In this document: positions 1 through 12,700 of the stretch, piece after piece | Position numbering within the stretch: position 1 is the first letter of the stretch | Layout of the letters: every line of letters starts with the position of its first letter | Assembly (NCBI RefSeq): GCF_023078275.1 | Contig: NC_062978.1 | Location: forward strand, 9,872,585 to 9,936,584 | DNA length: 64,000 nucleotides | Direction: 5' to 3' | Origin: Leguminivora glycinivorella | Lineage: Eukaryota; Arthropoda; Insecta; Lepidoptera; Tortricidae | The notes under the pieces: generated by a model | Database searches by the model: none | The model's input: the letters and a program-made list of their open reading frames with translations, nothing else | Told to the model about the DNA's origin: nothing | Program-made: the position numbers and the translations under genes

Positions 1-425
1 TTTTAGTGGTTCCTATTGATATTTTATGTATCAGTCCGAATATATTATGTACAGTAGTGAAAGAATTATCCTTTAACTCCTAACCATTGAGGAGTTGACC
101 TTCCATCATCAGCTCAGCCACATAAAGTTATCACCATCAGGCGTAAATACTGGTGTACCTTTGAAAAAAATACACTAGAAACATTACATGTGCCTATAAC
201 ATTTGAGGAGTTTCCTCGATTTCTCCAAGATCCCATCATCAGACCCCGACTTGGTGCCAATGGGACCATCTCGGGGTTATACCTGATCGAATGAAATAAA
301 AATTTTGAAAATCGGTCCATGATTCTCGGAGATATCGAATAACATACATACATACATACATACAAAAAAAAAAAAACATTCAGTCGAATTGAGAACCTCC
401 TCCTTTTTTGAAGTCGGTTAAAAAA
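1..425 (-). repeat. Interspersed repeat of the 'AACCGACTTC' family, reverse orientation, cut by window edge
   Basis: Read on the minus strand it starts at about 425 with TTAACCGACTTC, a GGAGGAGGTTCTCAATTCG stretch, a poly-T run, TATGTATG units and the phrase 'atatctccg...gaccgattttcaaaat'. It then has the sentence around GATGATGGGATCTTGGAGAA. The same order is found at 41289 and 48710. No coding capacity. The family is very common in Lepidoptera; its class is not clear to me. Confidence 0.65.
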
Positions 426-552
426 GCAGCAGTTGCATCAAGCAGCACTAGAAATTGACTGGGACCTTAAGGGTAAAATTCGGATATACAAATACGACTA
501 TAGTCCGTAAATAATTGGGGTAAACAAATTACCGGTTTTATTATATTTTTAG

Positions 553-797
553 TTGAAAAGATATCCGATTTCACGACTCACGAACGATTTCGACGATTTT
601 CAAAATTCACGAACTATAGATCCGAGTTTGTTCCAGCTGAATTCCGACGGGTACGGGTCGCACACGTCGCCGGCGCGGGCGCCGCTCGTGGCCGACGAGT
701 GCGACGCGCCGGAGGAGACCGACGCGCTGTCGCCCACCGACGCCATCCTGCGGTACCGGGCGTGCTGCCAGCCGGAGACCAAGCCCAAGAATGCCAA
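553..797 (+). CDS. Otop: Otopetrin upstream coding exon (N-terminal form A, partial)
   Basis: The frame opens directly after a pyrimidine-rich acceptor (AG at 551-552; the in-frame triplet before it is the stop TAG) and contains no ATG, so this is an internal exon joined to an upstream exon I cannot identify. It encodes a hydrophilic stretch with DDFDDFQ-like acidic residues at its start and RYRACCQPETKPKNA at its end. The donor GTGAGT begins at 798 and leaves two bases of a codon, the same phase as exon 7701-7897, so it fits the acceptor at 8540 and would give ...KNAK-TSLFIISS. It is much more GC-rich than its surroundings. Assignment to this gene rests on phase, distance and the Lys-rich junction, not on family similarity. 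Confidence 0.72.
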
Positions 798-3700
798 GTG
801 AGTTAGAGAAATTGTTTTCCCAGCTGTATTCTGATCCTTAGGAAAAGTGAAATCGAAGACCTACTGGCTGAACCTAACATCATAGGAGAGACTAAAGCAC
901 ACAGACTCCGTTGGTTGGGCCATCTCGAGAGGATGGATGAGGATTGAAATGTGAAAAGAGCATACCTAGGTCGCCAAACAGGAGGACGACCTGTCGGACG
1001 CCCTAGGTATCGCTGGAGCGACATGGTGGAGGTAGATCTGTGCGAACTCCAAGTCAAGAATTGGCGAGAAGTAGCGCAGGACCGAGAAAAGTGGCGCTGT
1101 CTTGTATCGGAGGCCAAGTCTCATTTTGGGGCACTGAGCCAACGGAGTAAGAAAGTAAGCTGTATTCTGACGCGTACAGATAAGACGGACGAGTGCACTA
1201 CATATTCGGTACCTAATAGAAATTCGATAATGTCGGAGGTTCGGTAATTCGGTAACGTAAGAGTGTGGTTACTCTTACGCATAGCTGGGCATTAACTCGT
1301 TAATCCGTTAATCGTTAATTAACGAAGTTAACATTTCGATTAACGGATTAACTTTTAAGTTAACTTTAAAAAATGTTAACGGATTCGTTAACTTCCGTTA
1401 AATTTCATCGGGTCCGTTAATCGTTAATCCAGCACCCCAAGCGGCTCGCTGCGCCGCGAAAACCACGTTCTTACTGCTACTGTAAAAGCCCGTAATAGTA
1501 CGGCAAAACCTAGAATTTATCGGTAAAAGCAGATCCGTCGGTTATAAACAGTCTAAAGACCAATTGGCGACTTTGGATCACTTATTTGAGATCTTCTAAA
1601 TCTTATTAGGCGTGCTAGATCGATCACTAACCTGGGAATAGGGTGCAATCATCAGGCATGACAGACAAATCGCGCAACCGACGCATCGAGTTAGAGTCCG
1701 GCGCGGGCCTTAGATTACTCTACTAAGTTATCGTGTCCCACAGCATCGAGTTCTGAAGATCTCAAATCTCAATCTGAAGAACCGACGCATCACGATCGCG
1801 ACCGCATGAATGACCCAATAATTACCAATCCGAAGTAAAACCTAGGATTTAGCCAACCAACGGCAGTAGGTAAAAGCCCGAAGAGACCGTAATTATTACA
1901 TTTCGGTTTTTTTTTACCGATTGGCGTCACAGGTTTTAATGGTTTTTGGTGGATACTTAGTAAATACAAATACATAATACTTACCTACAGTGAAGTCCTA
2001 TTTTTATGACGTGTTAACGGATTATCGATTAACTTTAACTTCCGTTAAATCTACCGAAATGTATCGCTTTAACGATTAACGAAGTTAACTTTTTAAGTAA
2101 CGGATTAACGATTATCGAAGTTAACTATTTGATTAACGGTGCCCAGCTATGCTCTTACGTTAGTTACTCACTCGTCTGGTACAGCGACCCTCACAAGCCC
2201 TAAGCCTTTCTTGGCCTCCAACACTAATGCTCGCTAATGATATGCAGTATAAGCTAGATGCATAAAAAGTTGGTTACGCAAACGCTAGCAAATGTTAGTC
2301 AGTGACAATGCTGCTGCCAACTTAGCTTAGACTCTATCTACTGTTCATGTTCAAGGGTTCAGTTAGCGCCGCATTCATTTCTTATAAGTGTACTAATCCC
2401 TGCAAAGAACGGATCCCTGAGAAGATCGAAGCCTCAAGTACAATAAACAATGTTAAGAGTTAATCGCGGACGCTCATGCATAATATGCTTAAAACACATG
2501 TGTAAATCTTGTAATGAATACAAATTTATTCTGAATACTAGAATCATGTTTGCTGCGCAGGTCGGCTTTGTAACAATTGCGACTGCGTTAAGTAATCATG
2601 AAGAAGCTTTTGTGCCAATAATCCTATTTAAAACGTATCGATGACCTAGTTCATATCCAATGGCTTTACAATCGCATTCGATTTATTCTGTATACAGGCT
2701 GTCCCAGGACTATAAGATATGAAGCGAAAGTATTACCGACCTAAAATTTAATATCGTAGATAAGATATTTTGCTGAAAGAAGACTTTATGTCATAATAAT
2801 ACCGCATTCAAAAATGTTCTAAAAATTAATTAGGTAGTTCGTCTGGGAATCAAACCGACTTAAATGTAAAAGATACCCTTATTTTTATGATAAGTACCAA
2901 TTGAAAGGATGGACAAATAGTAATAATTAGTAAAGTACTTCTTTAGTAACATAGTCGGTATTCTAAAAGAAAGAAACAACGTAAACTGTTTGAGTCACTA
3001 ATGAAACCAATATCCTATTTACGATATTTCAGGTACTTTCCCTTCATGTCTCATAGTCTTGGAACGCCCTGTATTTTAAATTAAATGACATCATCGGACA
3101 AAAAACGCGGACAATTTAAAAATAAATAAAGGGGAGGAAGCTTTAATCAAAGCGCTTCCCTGCCGCATGGATGGACAATCGATTAAATGGTTACGCATAC
3201 AGACGTGACTAAATGACCACGTGTCTGGCTGGGCATTGTAAACTCAATGTACTGGCTTTGTGATAGAGCTTACGATGAATGAGCGTGGGAAACAGGTAAC
3301 ATACTGGAGCGTGGTAAGGCGTTCATCCGTTGTGGGATGTGGACAGCGCTTTAATGAAGGATCTGCCTATGCAAAACTTTGCTTTGAACTAAATTTCTAT
3401 ACCTATGTAGGTACTTGTAGTGCGTAAAGCCTGGTCTTAAAGGACTTTGTGTTTGCCACAAATTGGAATCCAGAGAGTTATGCTGCGACTCTGATCATAC
3501 CTACTTAAGTAGTCTAGAATATATAATATGTGTACACAACTGCACATATCATGAGGAAATCGAATAATTTTAACCACCCATTTCTGAGGCCAAAAGCTTA
3601 AGGAAATTTTGCCATATTTTTTAGTATTTTGCATAGCTACACGAAATGCAGGCCGTGTGACGAAAATGTCCATAAAATTCAAACGAGGTGGTTTTGGTCG

Positions 3701-6700
3701 ATATTATTCTTAACAACCAATACTTAGACCATAAAATATCAGAAACAGGAAAAAATAAATTTACTTTCCATAAAAAGTAACTTATTTTGTAATTTGCTTG
3801 GTAGAGTAAATAAACCACGAGCGTCATTTGCATTAATCCTAATACGAAACCCACATCCGTCCCCTATTCTATTCAATTATTTATCACACAATATCAATTT
3901 CAATTAAGCGTTAAAATAGTGAATGACATAACGTTCGGCCTTGGTGCACACAATGCACACTTACATAACATTATGGTCGTCTAGCCGGACCATTAATGGG
4001 TTTGCTACGAGTGTCACCAAGTCGTTTTGTTCGCCCCTTCGTTTGGCGACTGTACCTTTAAATGTATAGTCGCTATGTTATACTCGTATATCAGAGCTAG
4101 GAAAGTGCTCACAAATATCGGAACATGCCATGATACCAATCGTTAGTGTTTGTTCCGATTTTTGTGAGCCCGCTCCAATAATATCGTTCCTTCTAATCCT
4201 AGATAGTTTTCATTCAAATATAGACAATAGTTAGTCAACCTAAAGTTTGTTAGCTTAAGAAGTGGGTAGTTACATTTTATGGAGCATGATTGCGAATGTC
4301 TGAAGCATAACCGTTGAGGTGCTCCGTCAAATAGGACTTCAAGCGCTTTGTAAAGCGCATAGCATTCCCAATGCCTAATTATTATAAATGTAGGTCTGGA
4401 GACGATTCGCTTTAATGGCTTTGTTCAAAATTATAGCGTGTTGGCAACGCAACCCGGATCTAAGATCTCAACGTGCTTAGTTACATATCTTCTTTCTAGT
4501 CGATGTACTCTTTAATCGAAAAGTCGAAACTTGAGGCAAATTGTGTCAGAATATTTTTTCATAATATCAATATCCAGAGAGAAAAAATGGGAGCTACGTT
4601 TATATGCAGAAGTGATCGTCTCCCCTTTTCTCTCAAGACTTCTTTGTGGTCCACCCCCCGGTCGATACTTTATGCCCTGATAATGATCGTTTTGTAGGGG
4701 TTCTTTAAACCCTACTTAATTTATGTAAAGCTCTCTTAAGAAGGACATTCCGACCTAACAAAGCCACCCCTTATAAGTTTTCACGGCTCAGTCACGTGCT
4801 AGAGTTAAAGAAATACTTAATGAAGAAAAAGATTGTGTAGAAACCAGTTTCATCACAACACAATACGGCTAACTGTATCGTTTTGGGCTGGAAGGTTAGA
4901 TGGTACTTTGTAATTTTTCGGTATATCAATAACTCAAGTTCCACACTCCAGATAAGTGTCTGGCCTTTTTACTCATTTTCACAGGTGATTTGGCGAGTTC
5001 GTACATTTGCTACTCGTGTTTAAGAAACACTGATCATTGTTTAAACGGGCCAAATGTGAAGGCACGACACACTACTCCGTATTGACTGCATATTTTGCAT
5101 ATAATAAAAGAAGCGTAATTGCACTGCTCTTATTTAATCCTCTGGAACTAACAAGATGACGACAGAGACAAAGCAGGATCTTGCGTAATGACCGTTTAGA
5201 ATGCAAGTGGCGATTCTAGCAAGCCTAGATCACGTCGCGGTATACTAATTACTTGGCTCGTGTCTCAACTCGGTATTATGTGCTAGAAGTATATATGTGA
5301 CTTTCATTGACAGAAGGATCCTTCTGCTTCAACCTTCAAGTGCAGTAAGGGCGTTTTCGTCTGAAATTGATGAAGAACCTTGAAATACGTCCGTATTGAA
5401 ATTGAAATATAAGGTCTCTTCTGTAATGAAAAACCACGTAAATTACAGTCTACATGAAAACAAGTCATAATCACTGATCAATATAAATAGGTAGGTAAGT
5501 ACCTTAAGTATAATCATGGATACAATAGTTAATAGCTGCAGGGGGTCTATTAGCGATGGTGGCCGCTTACTATCAGCCAGGCCGTTTGTTGGTTTGTCAC
5601 ATAAAGTGATAAGGTCAACCGGAATAAATACGACTGGTAGAGTAAATCCTTCTTTTGAAGATATATTCTAAACGAAACATATTAGTACTATTTATAGCCG
5701 TCATACATACATTAACAGTTTGTTGACTATAATGTACCTAGTGTAAAATATGCCTCGACTCCCTCCTATAATAATTAAGTAGTACTATTAGTAGTAGCAA
5801 AATCACAGTAATTACAGTAAAGAACAGTACAAAGGGGAACTTATACCTTTGAGGGATTAAAAATTTTGTATTATAATTAGTCCAGCAAGGATAAGTTCTC
5901 AGCTGGACCGAAAGTGATGGCTGGACATCCAAGGACAGAGGATAAATAAAGTTCCCGGTCCTGACCTATTTAATCACTCATCCATTTTCCTAGCAGGTAA
6001 ATAATAACGTCCAAATTACGGTCAATGTCAACATATAGTTGCCACCCCGTTAACTATGAATATTTTGCACTAATTATTTCAAATACTTTTAGAGATCATT
6101 ACGAAATTTTTATAAATACTGTGTAACGAGTACCTCTAATAGTGACTTCTTATAAAGTTATCGTTTATTTTGCGTTTATCCTCCGGCCCGCCTTTGCCTC
6201 TAGCTTCCCACTATACAAATGAATTTCTTTTGTTTTAAAATCGAATGCATTAAACTAAAAGAAACTGTTCCTTTTAATTATTTTGAATGCATTTGTTGTT
6301 ACTACATTGATATCTAAAGGCACGTAGACGTGTCAAAAACCTGGCTGTAATAAAATTGCGCTTCTATACTTACAAATTTCATTAAAAAGTTCCATACAAA
6401 ATAAAGGCGTAATGGTAACGTAATAGTGACCTCGATTGCATTGGAACATACACAAAAACATAGTGTATGGCGGGATCGTCGACCCCGCTCGTAGGTCACT
6501 ATTCAATCGGGACCGCGCATGCGTACCTTATTCATCCTTTTATTACCATCAGATTGGTACTTAACTTTACCTTTATAGAACTGTGGTGCCCCTTGATGCA
6601 TATTAGGGTTGACACGTTGCATTTAAGAGGTATGGATGCATGTTGCGTAGCGTTTTGGTAAGGGTGTGTGGCCGGGTCAGTGGGTCGCTCGCGCAGCCTC

Positions 6701-9700
6701 CCGGCGCTCCGGGACGCGTCTCTATCGACCGCTTGCTACCGGATTAGGGTTGTCGAGTGGATACATTTTGGAGTCAAACCAAATATGCTGGTTAAAGGTA
6801 TTTTGACCACCCGAACTCGGTTTGACACTTTGTAGGCCGTGCTAGAGACTTGGCACTGAGTCCAAACAAGACCGGTGTCTTTGTGTACATCATCATCATT
6901 GTACTTTCCGAGGATATAGTATTTTTAAATCACGAGGGGTAGGATTATAAGTTTCATTTCCTGTTGTTGTTGCCTGTACCTTATTTACATTGTTTTTTTG
7001 TAGGTAGCGCAATTAAGAATATGTACTTCATTTATTATTTGATGGAATCTGTGTAGAAAAAGGAAAGTCAGAGAATGTATTATAGGGCCCTTCCACGACT
7101 CTTCTTTTTCCGATGTATGTATATGTATATTTATGGAACGGGCAGAGGGTCTTTCTCTTTACCCACTTACCCAGCAGTGGAATAACTAAGGTGCTTATAA
7201 ATAAACTTTTATGTATAACTTAAAAATCCCACACCAGATATTGAATAATAGTATTAAAGAGTTCACGGAACGTCGGTACTTATTTTACTATGACTTTTTT
7301 AGTTTAAAGAGAAAAACAGAGGTTATGAAAAAGGAAACCACCGCACAATAAATCTGATTGATACTGTATAATAAAGAGATAAATATAAGTCAAGTAAGAT
7401 ATCAAAACCGCTGAAAGTCGATAGCGCATTAGCTGCATAAAACATGCATTTCTGCACCTCCCCTTCACAATCACGAGTCGAAGGGAATTACGACCCTCTT
7501 TACGAGTGCAATTTAAAAGAGGGTTCGCACCAGAGGGTCGACACCCCTAGTTAGCCGCGCAGCATCCAACACTGCGCAACTCGGCTCTCAGTGTCCCGCC
7601 GCACCTTACTTCCGGAGCTTTGAGAGTACAGTCCGCCCTGCCCTCGTATCCTTAACCCTGAGTCTTATGGATACTGTGTAAGCGCGTTCAGTGTGTCGTG
7701 ATGGGGAAGGAGAAGCATCAGCCGATGGAGGCTGAGGTGAAGGTGGCCACGGTGGAGCTGGAGGCCGTAGACAATATGGCGACTCTGCCGGTGGGCCAGC
7801 ACCGACAGCAGGGGAGTGACATCGCCATCGCCGAGAAACATAACACGGCTAATAAGGAAATGGAGCTGAAATGCGTGCAGCCGAAGCCATCCAAAAAGTA
7901 TGTCTGTTAACGATTTTTTTTTCAGATTCATGTACCTCATCTTAAGGACCACATATTATACACCAATTCATATAGATTGTGTGTAATTTGTGTCTTTGTA
8001 ATCGAACAACCTATTTTTGCACATATTAGTTCGATAAGCATACCAACATACATCGATTTATCTTTATGCAGTCTTTTGTATAGTTAAATTAGTTAATCGA
8101 ATCAAGGCATTAATATTAATTAGGTATATATTTTGTACACTGGAATCAAAAGGTTCGTATTGTTGATAAATGTAAAGTTGTAAAGCTATAGATATATGCA
8201 ATAATTATTGTCCCAATTATTTGACATAAACTTATAGCAGAAAGAAAATATTTTATGTGTTCTGTCCATGAATGCAATTGCAACTGCGCAGAAAGGTGGT
8301 ATATACCTACAACGTATTTGAACGATCCGGTTAAATTTCGGACCTTCTTAGTCAATTACTTACTACCTATATGTGTAATCTGAACAACCGCGACGTTGTA
8401 AATTACCAGTACTACCAATTACTCAATAAAATATTTCGCTAACACCGATTTCCGCGATTACCAATCAAATAAGCCATTGTTCGGATTCTAGGAAAGCACA
8501 TGTGCGCTAATTTCATAAGAGTTTCTTTGTTTGTTACAGAACCTCCCTGTTCATCATCTCAAGTTTCATCTACGCGAAACTTCTGGTGGTGGTCTGCATC
8601 GCCTACGTGATAAGCGACGTCATCACCCATAACCTGCCCCTCTACTACTATGAAGGATTCTTCACCTATCTCTATGGCATGAGCATATTGTTCTTGCTAT
8701 ACGTTTTCTGCTTCCTACTTCAAGGTGAGTTCGGATTTCTTTCCTTTTCACAAAAACATCATGATTTTCAAAATACTTATAACAAAGAAATCGATGGATG
8801 TTTTTTTTCGACATGATATTGCCCATTAATCAAACAATTGGGTAGGTAAAGTTTTTTGACGATAGGCAAATAAAATATATATCTGAGTGATAGAATACGT
8901 TATAATGACCATGGAAAGGTGGCTCTTTTATTTTTATTTCATATTATTTATTAATTATCTTCTTTTAAGTGACCGAAATGACGTTTTTGAACATTAATGG
9001 CATAAGAGGTGACAAATGCTGAATGTAAGTCTGTCAACTGTCAGTGTCACTTAGCTGTCACTGGTACAAAATAAAATACCTACCTAATTATTTTATTTTT
9101 ATATTTTTGAAGTTTCATTTAAGCAGCCGTATACTTGTAAATACTTAGGCTAGGTCTTTGTATTTGGTGGACTGATTAATATCAATCCGCCAGAAATACA
9201 TAAAATTTGCATGCTTGTTTAAGTAGAATATGGAGAACTTGTCATTATATTATACCAACCCTATGTAACCCGTATTCCGCAAATAAATTCATTTCATTTC
9301 ATTTCATTTACTGTATAGCCTTTAAACGGTTTTTCACAGAAAGCGCCTGCTGTAGTGGAAGTCCCCCGAAACCGAAGCCACCCCCAAAAGAGAAAAAACC
9401 GAAGAAGGAAAAAGAGAAGAAAACCAAAGATAAAGAAACGAAAGAGGGGAAAGACGGCAAAGACGGGAAAGATGGAAAGAAAGATGGCAAGAAAGAAGGC
9501 AAAGGCAAAGACAAGGACAAGGATGCCGGAAAAGAGAAACCAAGCAAAGAAGCCAAAAAGCAAAGTCAATTCCAGGTGCGTTAAGCTAAAAATCTTTAAA
9601 CAGCACATCCATTTTATTAGTTCAATTTGTCACACACACTGTTATCGCTTCGTTTGGTTAACCCTATAAATGTTCGTTTTAAATTATTATTTGTTGAATA

Positions 9701-12700
9701 TCACCATGATTTTCGCAATTCGTTTGTTTAACCACGTCGTCACTGTGATCGCTTGACAGGGACGTAACAGGCGCATGACCCTTTTATGTTTACGCCGGCT
9801 ACTTTTTTGTTTTTTCATATCATTTTGGGCAGGAGGTGTATCCCCGTAAGATGCGTGATAAAGTTCGTCAACAACAATTACAGATTCAAATGGCGCTGTA
9901 TGCGTCGGACCAGGTGAGGATCATCCGCATCCCGCTTGACACTTGTATCATTATTATCATTGCGGAGAGCTTTGGATGTGCTGTCGTAGATCATTTGGTT
10001 GGCAGTAGTGCTTTTTGTGTTTGAGTGTACGTTTTATAGGCTTATTGAAGACGTGAGACGCCTACAAGCCATACGTGTGAACTTAACGCGTTGATATTGG
10101 GATAATTGTCTTGTATATTTTTAGCACCAATTTAGAAACATCATGTTACTATCCTGAAATATATATTTTTTATTATAGAGTATAATAAAGTTACAGAATT
10201 CGATTCGTAATTAATTACCCTGTAAAATGTAAGTGTTCAATAAGTCTATTGTTTGCTGTATGGTTTTGCTTTCTTGAACAACGCCTGGTAAGCCGGTATA
10301 GGAATTCCTACCTGTTGAACCAGCGATGATAATAGTAGGTACCTATAACATACAAGTGTAAAAAATTAACAGTAGGCACGTTATCGAGCAGTAATACTAA
10401 TTAATTTGCAACAATTTTATCACCACTGTACAGCGCGGGTTCCCTTTATCTTGCAGAATATTGATTGTCCGAAATACATTTGGCATAGCAGCTTTCGCAG
10501 AAACATTTTTACCCGAATGATACTTTTGCATAATTGTACAAATAGCATAACTGTCATATCGCATATCATTCATTTGGCAGAATTCTGGATAGCAGAATAC
10601 TAATATTGTCGATTTTAATATAGCAGAATTGTATATAGTATACATTACATTTCACCGAATTAGTAATAGCATACTGCTAATATCGTCGACTTTAATTTTG
10701 CAGCATTTTATGTCTCATAATACTCATGTTTCTGACTGTAATTTTGCACCGAATAGACTTTCCGCCGAATTTATTTTGTCATGTTGCCAGAAATGTACAT
10801 TAGGTTAGAACCCCCATCCAGACAAAATACTCACACGACACGGAAATCTTATATGTCACAGAGTCGGTTTAGGTGCGACGACGAGCGAAGCGAGGAGGAG
10901 CGTGTTAGGTTGACAGTGACTAGTGAGTAAACCAGAAAACCCTTTTAAGTGTAAAAAATAAATAAAACATAAGTGACATTATTCTGCGCATCAACATTAT
11001 GCCAATGTATTATTCTGCCTTAGAGAATTGTGCGAAATGACAGTATGCCAAGTCAATAGAATGCGACACAATTTTCGACAAAACAATTAATCGATTATAC
11101 GACTATTATACAATTTAACATTATGCCATTGTATTACTCTGCCTTAAATAATTCTGCAAAATGACAGTATGCCAAGAAATTTATGCAAAAAGTCATTCTG
11201 CGAAAAGAGGATTCTGCCAAGCGTTGTTATGCGAAGGTAAAATATGACAAAAAAATTATGCAAGATAATGGTAATCCGTACAGCGCAACTATATCACCGA
11301 AGTTATACTTCTCTATGAGGAGTGTGATTTCATTGGATAAAGGTATATTTGGTGGGTTATCTGTTGTAATCATACTATATTTAATAATATTTTATTTCTT
11401 TTTAAATAGCAACAAGATATTGTGGAGATGGAAGCCGGACCAGTGGCCAGACCAGTACGCAGAAGGAAGACTTCGCAAAACGAGCATAGTCATGGTAGCT
11501 TCTTCCTGCGAATTGGAGCTATTGGTAAGCAAGAAACACATCGCTTTTTTTTAAATAAGATTGGCAACTTTTAATAAGAAAGTTTTTTAATGTATGGTTA
11601 ATAAATTAAATATTCATTTCAGCTTTCGGCTTGGGCACCATGATATACAACGGCTTAGAATTCGGAACATTCTTTGAGTTGCCCCTCGAATCCCCTTGCT
11701 ATCTTATCTTGAAGGGGGTAAACCCGGTGCTGCAGATGGTCTTCACTTTCATGCAGATGTACTTTATTTTCATGAACTCTCGAGTAAGTATTTTATAGAC
11801 ACTATTTATATTATAAACATTTACATACATAGGAGATCCAAGGATTTAAAATAATTGCTCAATATTTCAGCTAAACATTCATCGATTCAAAGTTATTGCC
11901 CGATTTGGATTGATGCACGTCGTGGCAACTAACATTTGTGTATGGATAAGAACACTGGTCTTAGAATCTTTAAAAGAAATCACAGACTACCATGTGAAGT
12001 ACCCTAACGGAGTGTCCGGCGAGACAGTTCTTGGAGGTAAGATATCGCTGACTTACTGTAGGTTTTTTATTAATTAAATTTGGGAAAATTATAGCGGAAT
12101 ATTAATTAGTAAATTACATTGTGTTGTTGAGGAGACACCGGTAGTAGGAGACTTTACTTTCCTTACAATAAGACTTCTGTTATAATTTTTCTCCTGAAAA
12201 TTCTAAGAACCATTTTTACATTTGTATGTCAAGTTTGTGATTGGTAGTTGAAGGGGCCGTGACTGTGACTGATAAACATGATGCGGTTACAAAATAATGA
12301 CGGATTAATTTTGGAGCTGGACACTTTTGAAGTTATCCAATTTGGCTAAGATTAAGAATAAAAATCTTTTTTCAGGAGTCATTCGTAAGCATACTTTGAG
12401 ACACTCCGGAAAAGTATTTGGAGCTGCTAGCACAGCTGCAACTGCTATTGCTTCAACGGCTGTAAATTCTGCCAAAGCCCTAGGAAATTCAATTGGTGTA
12501 ACCACATCTGCTCCCGTCACAACTCCTACAACGAGTAAGTTTCGTGTAATATTACTTTTTATTCATTTACTAATACACTAATGTTGTATTTGTGAATCGT
12601 TCGCAGTCATATTAAAATTTGCATGTTACATGTCAATAAAATGCGTTTTGAACTAATTTTTCAGCGACCACTCCCTCACCATATTTGAGCGGGTTTAACA

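Noticed and set aside
9294..9669. Overlapping frames on both strands over otopetrin exon 3
   Set aside because: The Lys-rich GA-biased exon opens antisense and shifted frames; only the frame fitting both splice phases is kept.
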